A stretch of 64,000 nt of DNA from Paraburkholderia phytofirmans OLGA172. Its GTDB lineage: Bacteria > Pseudomonadota > Gammaproteobacteria > Burkholderiales > Burkholderiaceae. A program made the translations under genes and the position numbers. The number at the start of each line of letters is the position of its first letter. Position 1 is the stretch's first letter. Shown here in pieces: positions 36,347 through 45,729 of the stretch. The notes beneath the pieces are model-generated. The model was not told the DNA's origin. It did not search any database and was given only the letters and a program-made list of their open reading frames with translations. The stretch covers positions 1,364,001-1,428,000 of the forward strand of contig NZ_CP014578.1 of the NCBI RefSeq assembly GCF_001634365.1, given 5' to 3'.

Positions 36347-37843
36347 CTAGCGGCGCACCGGCCACTGCTTATACTCGACGCGCACACCGCTGGCCCCCGC
36401 CCGCGCCGCGTAACGGTCGACCACCTGATGCACGTCGTGGTCGATATGATCGGCGTGGGTGGCATCGAGAATCAAGGTCGCCCCTGACGGAATCTGTCCG
36501 AGATAGTGCTTCAGCTGCGGTGTGCAGAAGAACGTCGCGCTCTTGCGCACGCTCAGCAGATAGTGGTCGCCGTCGTGCGTCAAACTCAGCACACGGCGGA
36601 TGTTGCGCTCAACCACCAGCACGACGCTCAATGCGAAGCCGATCGCAATCCCGATCAGCAGATCGGTCGTCAGCACGCCCACGATGGTGCCGATAAAGGG
36701 CACGAACTGCGCGAAGCCAGCCTTGCCCATCGACACGAACAAGGTCGGCCTGACGAGTTTATAGCCGGTATGAATCAGGATCGCCGCGAGACATGCGAGT
36801 GGAATCATATTGATCACACTGGTCAACGCGAGGCAGGCGATCAGCAGCATGACGCCATGCGTCACGCACGACAGGCGGCCGCGCGCGCCGGCATGCACAT
36901 TGGCCGCGCTGCGCACCACCACGGCAGTGAGCGGCAAGGCGCCGAGCATGCCGGCGAGCAGGTTGCCGACGCCTTGGGCTTTCAGCTCGCGATCAGGCGC
37001 CGCTTTTTGTTGTTTCGGGTCGATCTGCTCGAGTGCTTCGAGACTCAGCAAAGTCTCCAGACTCGCGACGATCGCGATCACCATGGCCACGCGCCATACA
37101 TCGGGATTGAGCCACTGCGTGAAATCGGCGAACGTGAATGCCTGGCTCAGGGCATCCCATGAGCCGAGCGGCGGCATGGCCACGCGCTGTGTGGAGGCAA
37201 GCGCCACGTCCGCGGCGAGCATGTCGGCGAGTGCGGTCGCCGCGATGCCGAACGACACGACGGCGAGCGGCGCGGGAATCGCGCGCACGAGTCTGAAGGC
37301 GCGACATGCCGGCGTCTCCCACGCGAGGAGAATGGCCAGTGAGACGAGCGCCAGCAACGGTATGGCGGCGGATGTCTCGCCGTTGGCGAGCCCCACCGCC
37401 AGCGGCAACTGATTCACGATCAGCAGAATGCCGATTGCGGCGAGCATGCCGTTGATCACCGGCGGCGGCACGTAACTGGCCAGTTTGCCGGCCCGTAAAA
37501 AACCGAATAGCACTTGCAAGGCGCCCGCCAGCGCCAGCGCGGTCAGAAACGCGGAGAAGCTGCCAAGCGTGGCAAGCGCCTGCACGACGATCACCACGAG
37601 GCCCGCCGCGGGTCCGCTTACGCTGAGCCGCGAACCGCTCAGCAGCGCCACTACGAGCCCACCGATCACGCCCGCGAGAATGCCGGCGAACGGCGCGACG
37701 CCCGAGGCGGTCGCAATGCCGAGGCACAGCGGCAGCGCGATCAGGAATACGCTGATGCCGGCCAGCAGGTCGGTGCGCCAGGCGGATGCCGGGCATGCTT
37801 TAGGGGAAGGCGTATGAGGTGGCGTGGCGTGAGCTTGTGTCAT
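36347..37843 (-). CDS. SulP-family anion transporter with short STAS-like tail
   Basis: 498 residues from the ATG at 37843 (MTQAHATPPHTPSPKACPAS); an upstream in-frame extension looks nonnatural. The transport core starts LLAGISVFLIALPLCLGIAT and has the SulP repeats (GILAGVIGGLVVALLSGS; LKAQGVGNLLAGMLGALPLT). The last 90 residues (LKHYLGQIPSGATLILDATH) form a STAS-like cytoplasmic domain. SulP proteins carry sulfate, bicarbonate or dicarboxylates. The adjacent co-directional carbonic anhydrase, 154 bp upstream, favours bicarbonate (as in BicA-type pairs). Confidence 0.9.
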   Translation of the reverse strand: MTQAHATPPHTPSPKACPASAWRTDLLAGISVFLIALPLCLGIATASGVAPFAGILAGVIGGLVVALLSGSRLSVSGPAAGLVVIVVQALATLGSFSAFLTALALAGALQVLFGFLRAGKLASYVPPPVINGMLAAIGILLIVNQLPLAVGLANGETSAAIPLLALVSLAILLAWETPACRAFRLVRAIPAPLAVVSFGIAATALADMLAADVALASTQRVAMPPLGSWDALSQAFTFADFTQWLNPDVWRVAMVIAIVASLETLLSLEALEQIDPKQQKAAPDRELKAQGVGNLLAGMLGALPLTAVVVRSAANVHAGARGRLSCVTHGVMLLIACLALTSVINMIPLACLAAILIHTGYKLVRPTLFVSMGKAGFAQFVPFIGTIVGVLTTDLLIGIAIGFALSVVLVVERNIRRVLSLTHDGDHYLLSVRKSATFFCTPQLKHYLGQIPSGATLILDATHADHIDHDVHQVVDRYAARAGASGVRVEYKQWPVRR

Positions 37844-37997
37844 CGTGAGAAATGCCTCGAAGCTGGGGAGTCGAACTGCGGGAGGAGGGCGGCGCTCGCA
37901 ACGCAGGCGGAGCGCCGCATGAGGCGTGGCGGGATCGCGCGGCGATCGCGTCGCCGTTTCGCTTGCGCCGATCGCACGGCGCGTGCGGGTCCGGCGT

Positions 37998-38624
37998 TCA
38001 GCCGGCTGCCTCGTGGGCATCGGCCGTATCGCCGAGCGCCCATTGCGGGTCGGTCAGCGCCTTCAGGCGGCCGTCGTGCATCGAAAAGATCCAGCCGTGA
38101 ATCTGCACGGCGCGCCGTGCGTCCTGAATCAGCGGCAGCGCGTGCAGTGTCTGCACCTGGGCCAGCACGTTGAGCTCCGCGAGCCGGTCGGCGCGTTCGT
38201 CGAAATCCTCCAGCAGACGGAGTTCCGTTGTATGCAGCGCGGCCAGCCGGCGAATCGGCTCGATGCGGCGATTGACGTTCGGCAACGCGGCAGCCGGCGG
38301 CCGCAACGCCGCTTGCACACCGCCGCAGCAATGATGGCCGCAGACGATGATGTGCTGCACGCGCAGGACGACGAGCGCATATTCGAGCACGCTCGCGAGA
38401 CTGTCGTCGTGCTCGCCGACCAGATTCGCGATATTGCGGTGAACGAAGATCTCACCGGGCATGGCGCGGGTCACGGCTTCCGGCACGCGGCTGTCGGAGC
38501 AGCCGATCCACAACACATTGGGCCGCTGGTCGTTGGCAAGGCGCTGGAAGTAGGCGGGATCGCGGGTGCTGATTTCGTCGGACCAGGCGAGGTTTTCGAC
38601 CAGCATGCGTTGAGGGTAGGTCAT
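37998..38624 (-). CDS. can: Beta-carbonic anhydrase
   Basis: 208 residues. The zinc site is Cys42 (GCSDSR), His97 and Cys100 (VCGHHCCGG), with Asp44 and Arg46 as the catalytic dyad. The size and spacing match bacterial beta-CAs such as Can. It interconverts CO2 and bicarbonate in the cytoplasm. A good AAGGAG precedes the ATG. It is upstream of, and co-directional with, the SulP transporter, suggesting a bicarbonate-supply unit. Confidence 0.94.
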   Translation of the reverse strand: MTYPQRMLVENLAWSDEISTRDPAYFQRLANDQRPNVLWIGCSDSRVPEAVTRAMPGEIFVHRNIANLVGEHDDSLASVLEYALVVLRVQHIIVCGHHCCGGVQAALRPPAAALPNVNRRIEPIRRLAALHTTELRLLEDFDERADRLAELNVLAQVQTLHALPLIQDARRAVQIHGWIFSMHDGRLKALTDPQWALGDTADAHEAAG

Positions 38625-38652
38625 CGGTGCTCCTTGTGTCGTTGTGTCCGCT

Positions 38653-38967
38653 TCAGTCGTTGCTGGCCCAGTAACGCTCCAGAACCTGGTGGTGGGCGCG
38701 GTTCGCCTCGATGGTGCGCTGGCTCGGCGGATAGTCGGCCTCGGTGGTTGGAATGGTTCCCGCGCGGCGTGCCTCGATGAGCTCCTGGTGAACCTGTGCG
38801 CGTGTTTTCCAGACTTGGGGTGGCGGCGCAGCAGACGCGTTTTGTGACGATGAAAGATCGCTCGGGTTGGAGTTGCTCGATGCTAAAAGGTTATCGCTAT
38901 TGGCCAGCGCTGTGGTGGACAGTGCGCTCAAGAGAAGGGTGGCTAGAGCAATCTGCTTTGATTTCAT
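38653..38967 (-). CDS. DUF4148 secreted protein
   Basis: 104 residues from the ATG at 38967, which has GGAGA five bases before it. A signal peptide (MKSKQIALATLLLSALSTTALA) is followed by a Ser/Asn-rich stretch. The core KTRAQVHQELIEARRAGTIP and the ending YPPSQRTIEANRAHHQ fit DUF4148, a small periplasmic family common in Burkholderiaceae with unknown function. It precedes the carbonic anhydrase on the same strand by 28 bp. Confidence 0.85.
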   Translation of the reverse strand: MKSKQIALATLLLSALSTTALANSDNLLASSNSNPSDLSSSQNASAAPPPQVWKTRAQVHQELIEARRAGTIPTTEADYPPSQRTIEANRAHHQVLERYWASND

Positions 38968-39081
38968 TTGTCTCTCCATAAATGATTGGCATGCCGAAGT
39001 TGTATTCCGGCATGTCAGTCATTCTGCTGTGAGAGCCATGAGGCGACGGTGATCCTCGGATGAAAATTCTGTCATGTGCCT

Positions 39082-40587
39082 TTATTTGTGGTGCCGTCTG
39101 CGGAGTTTCTCGCGCTGCATGGCAAGCAGCGACAGTGTGGAGGGCCGCTGCGGAAAGTGCAGGCTAAATGTGGTTCGCACGTGCGGGATGCTCTCGACGC
39201 TGCACTCGCCGCGGTGTTCGTTCATGATCGACTTGACGATGGCAAGTCCAAGGCCGGTGCCGCGTGCCGAGTTGTAGCGCGCCGGATCGACGCGATAGAA
39301 GCGGTCGAAGATTCTTTCCAGGTGCGGCTCGGCGATGCCGACGCCGCTGTCGGAGACCGATAGCTGAACGTAGCGGCGCAGCCTCGCGCAATGCAGTTCG
39401 ACTGTGCTGCCGCGCGGTGCATGCGTCAATGCATTCGAAACCAGATTGCTCAGCGCGCGCTGCACGAGCAGCACGTCGCCTTCGAAGTGTGCGTCGCCCG
39501 TCACGACGATCTCCACGCCTGCGTCCGCCGCCATGCTTTCGTAGTAGCCCGCGACTCGCAACGCTTCGCTGCGTGCATCGACTCGTTGCAGCGATAAGCG
39601 GCGTTGCGCGCTGTCGGATCGGGCGAGGAACAGCATGCTGTCGATCAGACGTGACAGGCGCTGGAACTCGTCCACGCTCGACTCGATCACCGCCCGGTAG
39701 TCGTCGGCCGAACGGGGTTGTGAGAGGGCGACTTGCGCTTCGGCCAGCAGGTTGGTTAGCGGTGTACGCATGTCGTGTGCGAGGTCGGAAGAAAACTGCG
39801 TGAGACGTGTGAAGGATTCGTGCAACCGCGCCAGCATACGGTTGAAAGCGTGGCTCAATTCCTTGAGTTCACCCGGCATGTCACGTTCGGGCAACGGTCG
39901 CGTGAGACGGCTGCTGGAGATCTGTTCGGCGCGGGCAGTCAGCCGGGCCAGCGGGCGCAACCCGAAACGGGCGATCCACCAGGCCAGCAGCGCGTTGACC
40001 AGCGTGCCGATCACGCTGACGAACAACACGTTGAGCGCGTAGGCGCGCAGCAATGCCGTCTCGACGCTGCCGTCGTATTGCACCACCACCCGCACGCGCG
40101 CGCCGGATTCGCCACCGAGCGGCGCCATCGCCACCAGGAAGCGCCTGGACGTGCCTTCAACCTTCACCTGCACAGGGGCGATGCCGGCGCGCACCGCAAG
40201 CGTCTCGGCATTCGGCCAGTAGCCGTTGGTGCGAATGAGCGGTACGCCAAGTGTGTCGAATAGTGCGATGTCGAGATTCTGGTGGCCATGCAACTGTTCG
40301 TACCAGGCCTCGCGATCGGCGCGGATCGCGTCGAGTCCGGGCATTGTTTGCAGGCTCAACTGCAGGGCGGTGAGGGTTGCCGTCATCTCGCGCGCGGAGG
40401 TCGAGTCGATCCGCATTTTCAGGCCGTGATACAGCAGCACCCCGTTGAATGCAAGCAGTAAGGACGTCGATACCGCGAACAGAATCGAGAGCCGGGTCCT
40501 CAACGTGCGCGGTATGAGTGGCGCGAACGGCCTGGTGAGTCGCTTCGCTATCGACGCCAGAAAAGAGCAGGGCAAGTGCCACTTCAT
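39082..40587 (-). CDS. Sensor histidine kinase of the heavy-metal (CusS/IrlS) type
   Basis: 501 residues. An N-terminal transmembrane helix ([20 protein letters not shown]) and a second near residue 195 enclose a periplasmic sensor. HAMP follows ([20 protein letters not shown]), then the H-box ([20 protein letters not shown]), the N-box ([13 protein letters not shown]) and G-boxes ([20 protein letters not shown]). The '[13 protein letters not shown]' form is typical of metal-sensing kinases such as CusS, CzcS and IrlS. It shares an ATGA overlap with the regulator gene upstream. No metal efflux genes are adjacent. Confidence 0.92.
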   Translation of the reverse strand: MKWHLPCSFLASIAKRLTRPFAPLIPRTLRTRLSILFAVSTSLLLAFNGVLLYHGLKMRIDSTSAREMTATLTALQLSLQTMPGLDAIRADREAWYEQLHGHQNLDIALFDTLGVPLIRTNGYWPNAETLAVRAGIAPVQVKVEGTSRRFLVAMAPLGGESGARVRVVVQYDGSVETALLRAYALNVLFVSVIGTLVNALLAWWIARFGLRPLARLTARAEQISSSRLTRPLPERDMPGELKELSHAFNRMLARLHESFTRLTQFSSDLAHDMRTPLTNLLAEAQVALSQPRSADDYRAVIESSVDEFQRLSRLIDSMLFLARSDSAQRRLSLQRVDARSEALRVAGYYESMAADAGVEIVVTGDAHFEGDVLLVQRALSNLVSNALTHAPRGSTVELHCARLRRYVQLSVSDSGVGIAEPHLERIFDRFYRVDPARYNSARGTGLGLAIVKSIMNEHRGECSVESIPHVRTTFSLHFPQRPSTLSLLAMQREKLRRRHHK

Positions 40588-41267
40588 CGCGCTTCGCTGC
40601 AGCGTTCTTCCAGCACGTAGCCCATGCCGCGCACAGTGTGGATCAGCTTCGGTTCGTAGTTGTCGTCGACTTTGGCGCGTACGCGTCGGATCGCGGCGTC
40701 AACGACATTGGTCTCACTATCGAAATTCATGTCCCACACCTGCGATGCGATGGTGGAGCGGGACAGGATTTCGCCTTGGCGGCGCATCAACAGCCATAGC
40801 AACGCAAATTCCTTTGCAGTCAACAGGATCGTGTCGCCCTGGCGCGTAGCCTTGCGGCGCTTGAGATCGAGTGCGAGATCCGAGACGTGCAGCGAGGCGG
40901 CTTCGCGCCCATGGCCGCGCCGCAAGATCGAGCGGACGCGTGCCAGCAATTCGGCGAAATCGAAGGGCTTGACCAGATAGTCGTCGCCGCCCATTTCAAG
41001 ACCTCTAACTTTGTCGTCCAGGTCGTCGCGCGCGGTGAGCAGCAGCACCGACGTGGAACGTTCGTGGCGCAGGTTTCTCAGCACGGTCCAGCCGTCCTGG
41101 CCGGGCAGCATGACGTCGAGGATGATCAGGTCGTAGTCCTCGGTCAGCGCGAGATGCTGGCCGGTCACGCCGTCTTCCACCCAGTCGGCGACAAATCCCG
41201 CTTCTGTTAGGCCCTTTCGGAGGTAGGTGCCAGTTTTCGCTTCGTCCTCGACGATCAGAATTCGCAT
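40584..41267 (-). CDS. OmpR-family response regulator (CusR/IrlR type)
   Basis: 227 residues. [20 protein letters not shown] is the start, and [15 protein letters not shown] holds the phosphoacceptor Asp. The switch Lys is in [18 protein letters not shown]-terminal winged helix ends in [14 protein letters not shown]. The ATG at 41267 has AGGAGA seven bases before it. It pairs with the following kinase as a two-component system. Confidence 0.95.
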   Translation of the reverse strand: MRILIVEDEAKTGTYLRKGLTEAGFVADWVEDGVTGQHLALTEDYDLIILDVMLPGQDGWTVLRNLRHERSTSVLLLTARDDLDDKVRGLEMGGDDYLVKPFDFAELLARVRSILRRGHGREAASLHVSDLALDLKRRKATRQGDTILLTAKEFALLWLLMRRQGEILSRSTIASQVWDMNFDSETNVVDAAIRRVRAKVDDNYEPKLIHTVRGMGYVLEERCSEAR

Positions 41268-42492
41268 GGTCTTTCTCCTGGTGACGCCCTCTGCGCCGCA
41301 CCGCGTTAGCGGTGCGACAAGTGAGAGCCGCGCGGACAGGGCCGCGCCTCGCGCCGTGAGTGGCGCTAAATGCGAGCGGATGGGTGCACCCTTTGCGACG
41401 ACGCAAGCGGATGAGTACCGGTGCCAATGAGCCGCATGCCTTGCTCGCCACGGTTGAGGCACCATGGATGCGCGCAGTGGTTCAGGTTGAGACGTGTGAG
41501 TCTGGCGATCGGGATTGAAGCTGCCGATGCGGTTGCGCGAATACGGGCGGTTGCGCTGCCGATTGCAGACAGCGCAACCGGCGAGAGACGGATCGTTTTG
41601 ATGTGCTCTTTCATAGCGTCAGGCATGCATGGGATCTTCCCGAGGCGGCGACTAATTTTGAGACACTTGGTCGCGGAAATCGGGTAGGCATGTTTGTCAT
41701 GGCCTACTGAACGTATGCAGTACTTATACCATGATGAGATAGAAAATAGTTTTCGCTATTTCAGGTGCGCCATGAGTTGAAAGATGGCGGATGGCTGCCG
41801 GGTCGGCGGTGTCGATCAAGTCCAGGCTGCCTGCGGAAAGCGTCAATGTGCGGTCGCCCGGCGGGGGCACGCGCTGAGGACGCGAAAATCGTGTGAGATC
41901 AGTGAGGTTGCCTTGGAGCCATTCAGCTCGCAGTGCTTGTTGCCGGATATCCAGCGATGGTGCATCAGTCTGGGCGAGTGGTGCTGCATTGCGGCAAGCA
42001 ATTCGAGCGATAGCAAGCCGTGCGTGATCGGCGAACTGGGGCGATTCAACGGCGTGACGATTGCGGATGCGGGGGGCGACGCGCCACCGTTGAACAGATG
42101 AGCAGGTTGGCTCAGCCAGAACGCTAGCGAACCGATCGCGATGGCCATCAAGGCAGTCGTCAGAGAGAGCATCTCGCCTTTGCATCCACAGAACCGCATC
42201 TTGAGCGCCGACACAACCGCTTTCACCGTAGAAGCGCGCATCGCCACGGAGTGCATTGATTGAATACGTAGCATGAGGGTTCGGTTCGAAGTCGGGAGCG
42301 TTAATCGTATGAATGCCTCGCCGACATCAGGATGAGAACAACGTGACAAATTCGTCATGCGGAGCTTCGAACGTTCATTGCGTCGATGTAAATATGCGCG
42401 ACGGATTTGTCATGGGGTGCTCACACTCGTGCAACGGCCTACGTTCAGGATTGGAACTCAGTCAAACGGAGAACGAATCATGACGAAGGTGC
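41268..42492. other. 1.2-kb region of low coding content
   Basis: Contains the promoter side of the two-component system, one weak minus-strand frame (listed separately) and an inverted repeat AAATAG-N6-CTATTT at 41744-41761. No recognised gene. Base use is less ordered than in flanking genes. Confidence 0.4.
41843..42358 (-). CDS. Hypothetical protein, 171 aa, doubtful
   Basis: A minus-strand open frame with one hydrophobic segment (MLSLTTALMAIAIGSLAFWL) and a His/Met-bearing C-terminal part (MQHHSPRLMHHRW). No family recognised. Several internal ATGs are possible starts. Location beside a metal-type two-component system and the His/Met content make a metal-related role conceivable, but coding bias is weak and an overlapping frame is also open. 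Confidence 0.25.
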   Translation of the reverse strand: MTNLSRCSHPDVGEAFIRLTLPTSNRTLMLRIQSMHSVAMRASTVKAVVSALKMRFCGCKGEMLSLTTALMAIAIGSLAFWLSQPAHLFNGGASPPASAIVTPLNRPSSPITHGLLSLELLAAMQHHSPRLMHHRWISGNKHCELNGSKATSLISHDFRVLSACPRRATAH

Positions 42493-43884
42493 TCAATGCA
42501 GCCGGATCACCGGGTGCACGCGTCGGCGCAGCCAATGGCTCGCCGAATCGAGCGCCATGCGTGCGAAGCCGGTCAGCGTCATCACGTGGCGGCGATAAAT
42601 GAGCTTGTAGACGGCAGTGGCTAGCCAGCCGTCGACGAACACCGGCTGCGTCAGCAAGCTGTTGCTCAGGCTGCCGATTGTGCCTTCGCGGCCGAAACCG
42701 ACCAAGGTGCCGGCGTCGCGATAGACGAACTCCGGTAAGGGCTCGCCCGCTATCCTGCACTTCAGCGCACGCGCCAGAAACAGCGCCTGCTGGTGCGCGA
42801 CCTGAGCGCGCGGCGCCAGAAACGCGTCCGCGTGTTCCGAAGAAGGGCAGGCCGCGCAATCGCCGAGGCCGAATATGTTCGCGTCGTTCGTGCATTGCAG
42901 GGTGCGGTTCACCTGCACCTGGGCGTTGCGATTCACGGCGATGCCGTCCAGCGTGCGCAACACCGGTGGCCCCGCTATGCCGGCCGTCCAGATCGCGATG
43001 TCGCTGGCGAGCGGCGCGCCTTCATTCGTCAGCACGGCATCGGCACGCACTTCGGTGACGCGCGTGGCATTCAATACGTCGACACCGAGACTGCCGAGCA
43101 TTTTTTGCGCGCGCGCCGAGATCGTTTCGGACAGTGCGGGCAACACGCGCTCGCTGCTTTCGATCAGGCGGATACGGAAGTCGCGTACGGGGTCGAGTGA
43201 AAACGGGCTATAGCGGTTCAGCAGACGCACTGTGTCGCGCAACGCGGCGGCGAGTTCAACGCCTGTTGCGCCAGCGCCGATGATGTTGATCGACACCGGC
43301 GTGTCCGCCTGGGCGGTCCGCGCGCGGCGCGCATGGTTCGCGCGCAGGCAGGCGTCGAGCAGCCTGCGGCGAAACGCTTCCGCATGCGCGACCGATTCGA
43401 GCGGCAAGGCGTGTTCGGCCGCGCCAGGCACGCCGAAATATTGCGTGACGCTGCCCATTGCCAGGATCAGCGTATCGAATGCAAGCTGCCGCGACGGCAG
43501 GATTTCTCGGCCGTCGGCGTCGTGGAGCGCATTCAGGGTGATGTGCCGGCTCGTGCGATCGAGTGCGGCGAGTTCGCCCTGTTCGAATTCGAAGCCATGC
43601 CGTTGCGCCTGCACCGCGTATTGCAGTTGATGCGTGGCTGGATCGAGCTGCCCTGACGCGGCTTCATGCAGCAAGGGCTTCCAGAAATGCGTCGGCCAGC
43701 GATCCACTAGCACGATCTGCGCGAGACCGGCGCGCCCGAGCGTTCCCGACAGCCGCGTAGCGAGCCCAAGGCCGCCGACTCCGCCGCCGACGATCACGAC
43801 GCGATGCGCCAGCGCTCGCGTCGATTGCTGCCCTTGCTGGGTGTGTTGCGCGGCAGAGGTTCCTTGCCGATCGTTTGCGGCCAT
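42493..43884 (-). CDS. ndh: Type II NADH dehydrogenase (NDH-2), FAD-dependent
   Basis: 463 residues. FAD motif VVIVGGGVGGLGLATRL at the start and the NADH motif IIGAGATGVELAAALRD near residue 205. WKPLLHEAASGQLDP and the NDH-2 block NIFGLGDCAACP are present, as is the C-terminal amphipathic membrane anchor region VDGWLATAVYKLIYRRH. It oxidises NADH with quinone at the inner membrane without pumping protons. It is divergent from a LysR regulator across 155 bp. Confidence 0.9.
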   Translation of the reverse strand: MAANDRQGTSAAQHTQQGQQSTRALAHRVVIVGGGVGGLGLATRLSGTLGRAGLAQIVLVDRWPTHFWKPLLHEAASGQLDPATHQLQYAVQAQRHGFEFEQGELAALDRTSRHITLNALHDADGREILPSRQLAFDTLILAMGSVTQYFGVPGAAEHALPLESVAHAEAFRRRLLDACLRANHARRARTAQADTPVSINIIGAGATGVELAAALRDTVRLLNRYSPFSLDPVRDFRIRLIESSERVLPALSETISARAQKMLGSLGVDVLNATRVTEVRADAVLTNEGAPLASDIAIWTAGIAGPPVLRTLDGIAVNRNAQVQVNRTLQCTNDANIFGLGDCAACPSSEHADAFLAPRAQVAHQQALFLARALKCRIAGEPLPEFVYRDAGTLVGFGREGTIGSLSNSLLTQPVFVDGWLATAVYKLIYRRHVMTLTGFARMALDSASHWLRRRVHPVIRLH

Positions 43885-43988
43885 GATCCGTATCCTCCTG
43901 AAGTTATCTGTGCTGAGCCGGTGAAGGCATTCCGGGGCAACACCCTGAATTCGTCGGCCTCATCTGTCAGGGCCAGTATAGAATCGGC

Positions 43989-44035
43989 TAAAACCGCAGC
44001 ACAATTTAATGTTTATACAGAACATATAGGTTTTA
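43989..44035. promoter_or_regulatory. Nested inverted repeats in the ndh/LysR divergent spacer
   Basis: Outer arms TAAAACC (43989-43995) and GGTTTTA (44029-44035) flank an inner palindrome ATGTT-N7-AACAT (44009-44025), four bases before the regulator's start codon. This is a good candidate operator for the LysR protein, which would then autoregulate and control ndh. Confidence 0.5.
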
Positions 44036-44039
44036 ACTT

Positions 44040-45011
44040 ATGCTAAAAGCCGCCACGTTCCGTCAATTGAAGACCTTGCATACGGTCGCGAAGCTCGGCA
44101 GCGTGTCGCGCGCGGCCGAAGCATTGAAGCTCACGCAACCGGCGGTGTCGCTTCAGGTGCGTCTGCTCGAAGAGGCTGCGGGGGCGCCGCTGTTGCAGCG
44201 GGTGGGCCGCGGCGTGCAGTTGACCGCAGCGGGCGAGATCCTCGCGCGTTATGCGCTGGAGATCCTGGATCTATGGAATGGCGCGGCGGACGATCTCGCC
44301 GCGTTGCACGGCGAGCAGGGCGGCACGCTGCGGATCGGCGCGATCACGACCGCTGAGTACCTGATCCCCCCATTTCTGGTGCGCTTCACCGAGTTGCGCC
44401 CGCAAGTGAAGGTGCAGTTCAAGGTCGGCAATCGAGCGGACATCATCCGCATGTTGGCCACGCACGAGATCGATCTTGCGGTGATGGGCAGCGCGCCGCG
44501 CGAATTGCGCACGGCGGCAACTGCCTTTGCGAAGCATCCCATGGCGTTCGTCGCCTCGCCCGCCCATGCGCTGATGAAGAAAAAGCGCCTGTCGTTGGAC
44601 GATCTGCAAACGGCGAATCTGTTCGTGCGAGAGCGGGGTTCGGGCACGCGCTCGACCGTCGAGAATCTGTTTCGGCTGGCCGGCCACAAGCTGCATATCG
44701 GCTCCGAACTCTCGAGCAACGAGGCGATCAAGCAATTGGTCGAGGCGGGTTTGGGCGTCGCGTTTCTGTCGCTGCATGCGTGCTCGCTGGAATTTCAGGC
44801 CGGCTTGCTGGCGTTGCTGCCCTTGCCCGCCAATCCGATCGAGCGCGACTGGTACGTGATGCACGTGTCCGATAAACGCCTGCCGCACGTTGCCGGGCTG
44901 TTCCGCGATTTTCTGATCGAGCACGGCATGTCCGGCGCGGTGCCGGTGCCGCTGCCGACGGTCGCCGCGGCGAAGCGGCGCCGTCAGGCGCGTGAAGCAA
45001 GTCCGGTCTGA
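44040..45011 (+). CDS. LysR-type regulator, CbbR-like
   Basis: 323 residues. The winged helix has MLKAATFRQLKTLHTVAKLG then SVSRAAEALKLTQPAVSLQV. The effector domain has GTLRIGAITTAEYLIPPFLV and the CbbR-like ending around SNEAIKQLVEAGLGVAFLSL. CbbR proteins control carbon-fixation operons, but no cbb genes lie nearby; relatives regulate other redox genes. It is divergent from ndh, its most likely target. Confidence 0.85.
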   Translation: MLKAATFRQLKTLHTVAKLGSVSRAAEALKLTQPAVSLQVRLLEEAAGAPLLQRVGRGVQLTAAGEILARYALEILDLWNGAADDLAALHGEQGGTLRIGAITTAEYLIPPFLVRFTELRPQVKVQFKVGNRADIIRMLATHEIDLAVMGSAPRELRTAATAFAKHPMAFVASPAHALMKKKRLSLDDLQTANLFVRERGSGTRSTVENLFRLAGHKLHIGSELSSNEAIKQLVEAGLGVAFLSLHACSLEFQAGLLALLPLPANPIERDWYVMHVSDKRLPHVAGLFRDFLIEHGMSGAVPVPLPTVAAAKRRRQAREASPV

Positions 45012-45382
45012 GGCGAGGATTCTCGCTATTCGCTTCGACGTTTGCGCTCTACCAGATAGAGGGAAGTCCCCGCGCGGCCTTTGGTTACATCCGCAAAGCC
45101 TTATGGGACGGTAATTTCAGGTTACATCGCCGGAGATCGAAGTAAAGGTTGGGCGGGCGATATTTTTGCCCGTGCCGATTGTCTTTACAGTGACGTCCAG
45201 ATGTCTGAGAAAAGTGGACGCCGCATCCGCGTGGCGAATGCGAACGCGGAGAAGCGCTGGACATTCCGCGCGCACCGGCTGTCGAATGGGAATTGATCGG
45301 ACCGACTTCCGCGGATGTACTCGCGGAGGGTGTCGCGAGTTTGTGGTTCTGCCTGGTGGTTTTTTTACTCATTGCCTTCAGA

Positions 45383-45413
45383 ATAAAAAAACCGCACCTT
45401 AACGGGTGCGGTT
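45383..45413 (-). terminator. Rho-independent terminator for minus-strand transcription
   Basis: Perfect 9-bp stem AACCGCACC (45390-45398) and GGTGCGGTT (45405-45413) with a six-base loop. Read on the minus strand, the stem is followed by a run of seven T. It serves transcripts entering from the right, where only a gene fragment remains. Confidence 0.85.
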
Positions 45414-45445
45414 CTTGTTAAAGCAACGGTGTGATGCAGTGTGAA

Positions 45446-45613
45446 TCAACCGCAGTACACAAAGACTTCGTGGATCGGCAGGTCGGCCAGCTTCAGCGTG
45501 CCCGCATCGCATTGCCATGCGCCGGCGGACAGCATGTCGGTCGTATCGGAGAAAGCATTGAGGGCGTGGGGCGCCTTCCAGAATGACGTCGGCGGGATCG
45601 TGCAGGGCAGGGT
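45446..45613 (-). pseudogene. Remnant of a small cupin-like protein, C-terminal piece
   Basis: In one minus-strand frame 55 codons read as protein-like sequence: TSFWKAPHALNAFSDTTDML, then SAGAWQCDAGTLKLADLPIH, ending EVFVYCG and a stop. The G-x-W-x-C-x-x-G pattern recalls the first strands of EutQ/DUF861-type cupins. The frame lacks a convincing start and ends where such a cupin would continue. The terminator just downstream supports past transcription. Confidence 0.3.
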
Positions 45614-45729
45614 TCAGGCCGGAGGCGCCGGGGCCTCTAGCGTCGATGTAAAGCCTTCGGTACCGCGACGGGCGCGCTCCGCGCCCCACTGTCTGAGCTG
45701 ACACAACTCATGTAAAGGACTAGTAAGCC

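Larger units (their letters stand above)
45012..45729. other. Intergenic region, 718 bp, with a terminator and a gene remnant
   Basis: No intact gene. It holds a hairpin terminator oriented for minus-strand transcription (45390-45413) and the tail of a possible cupin-like gene (45446-45613), both listed. The first 370 bp show nothing recognisable. Confidence 0.4.

Noticed and set aside
45399..45704. 101-codon minus-strand frame
   Set aside because: It runs into the terminator stem and has Arg-rich shadow composition; a different frame of the same DNA looks more like protein.
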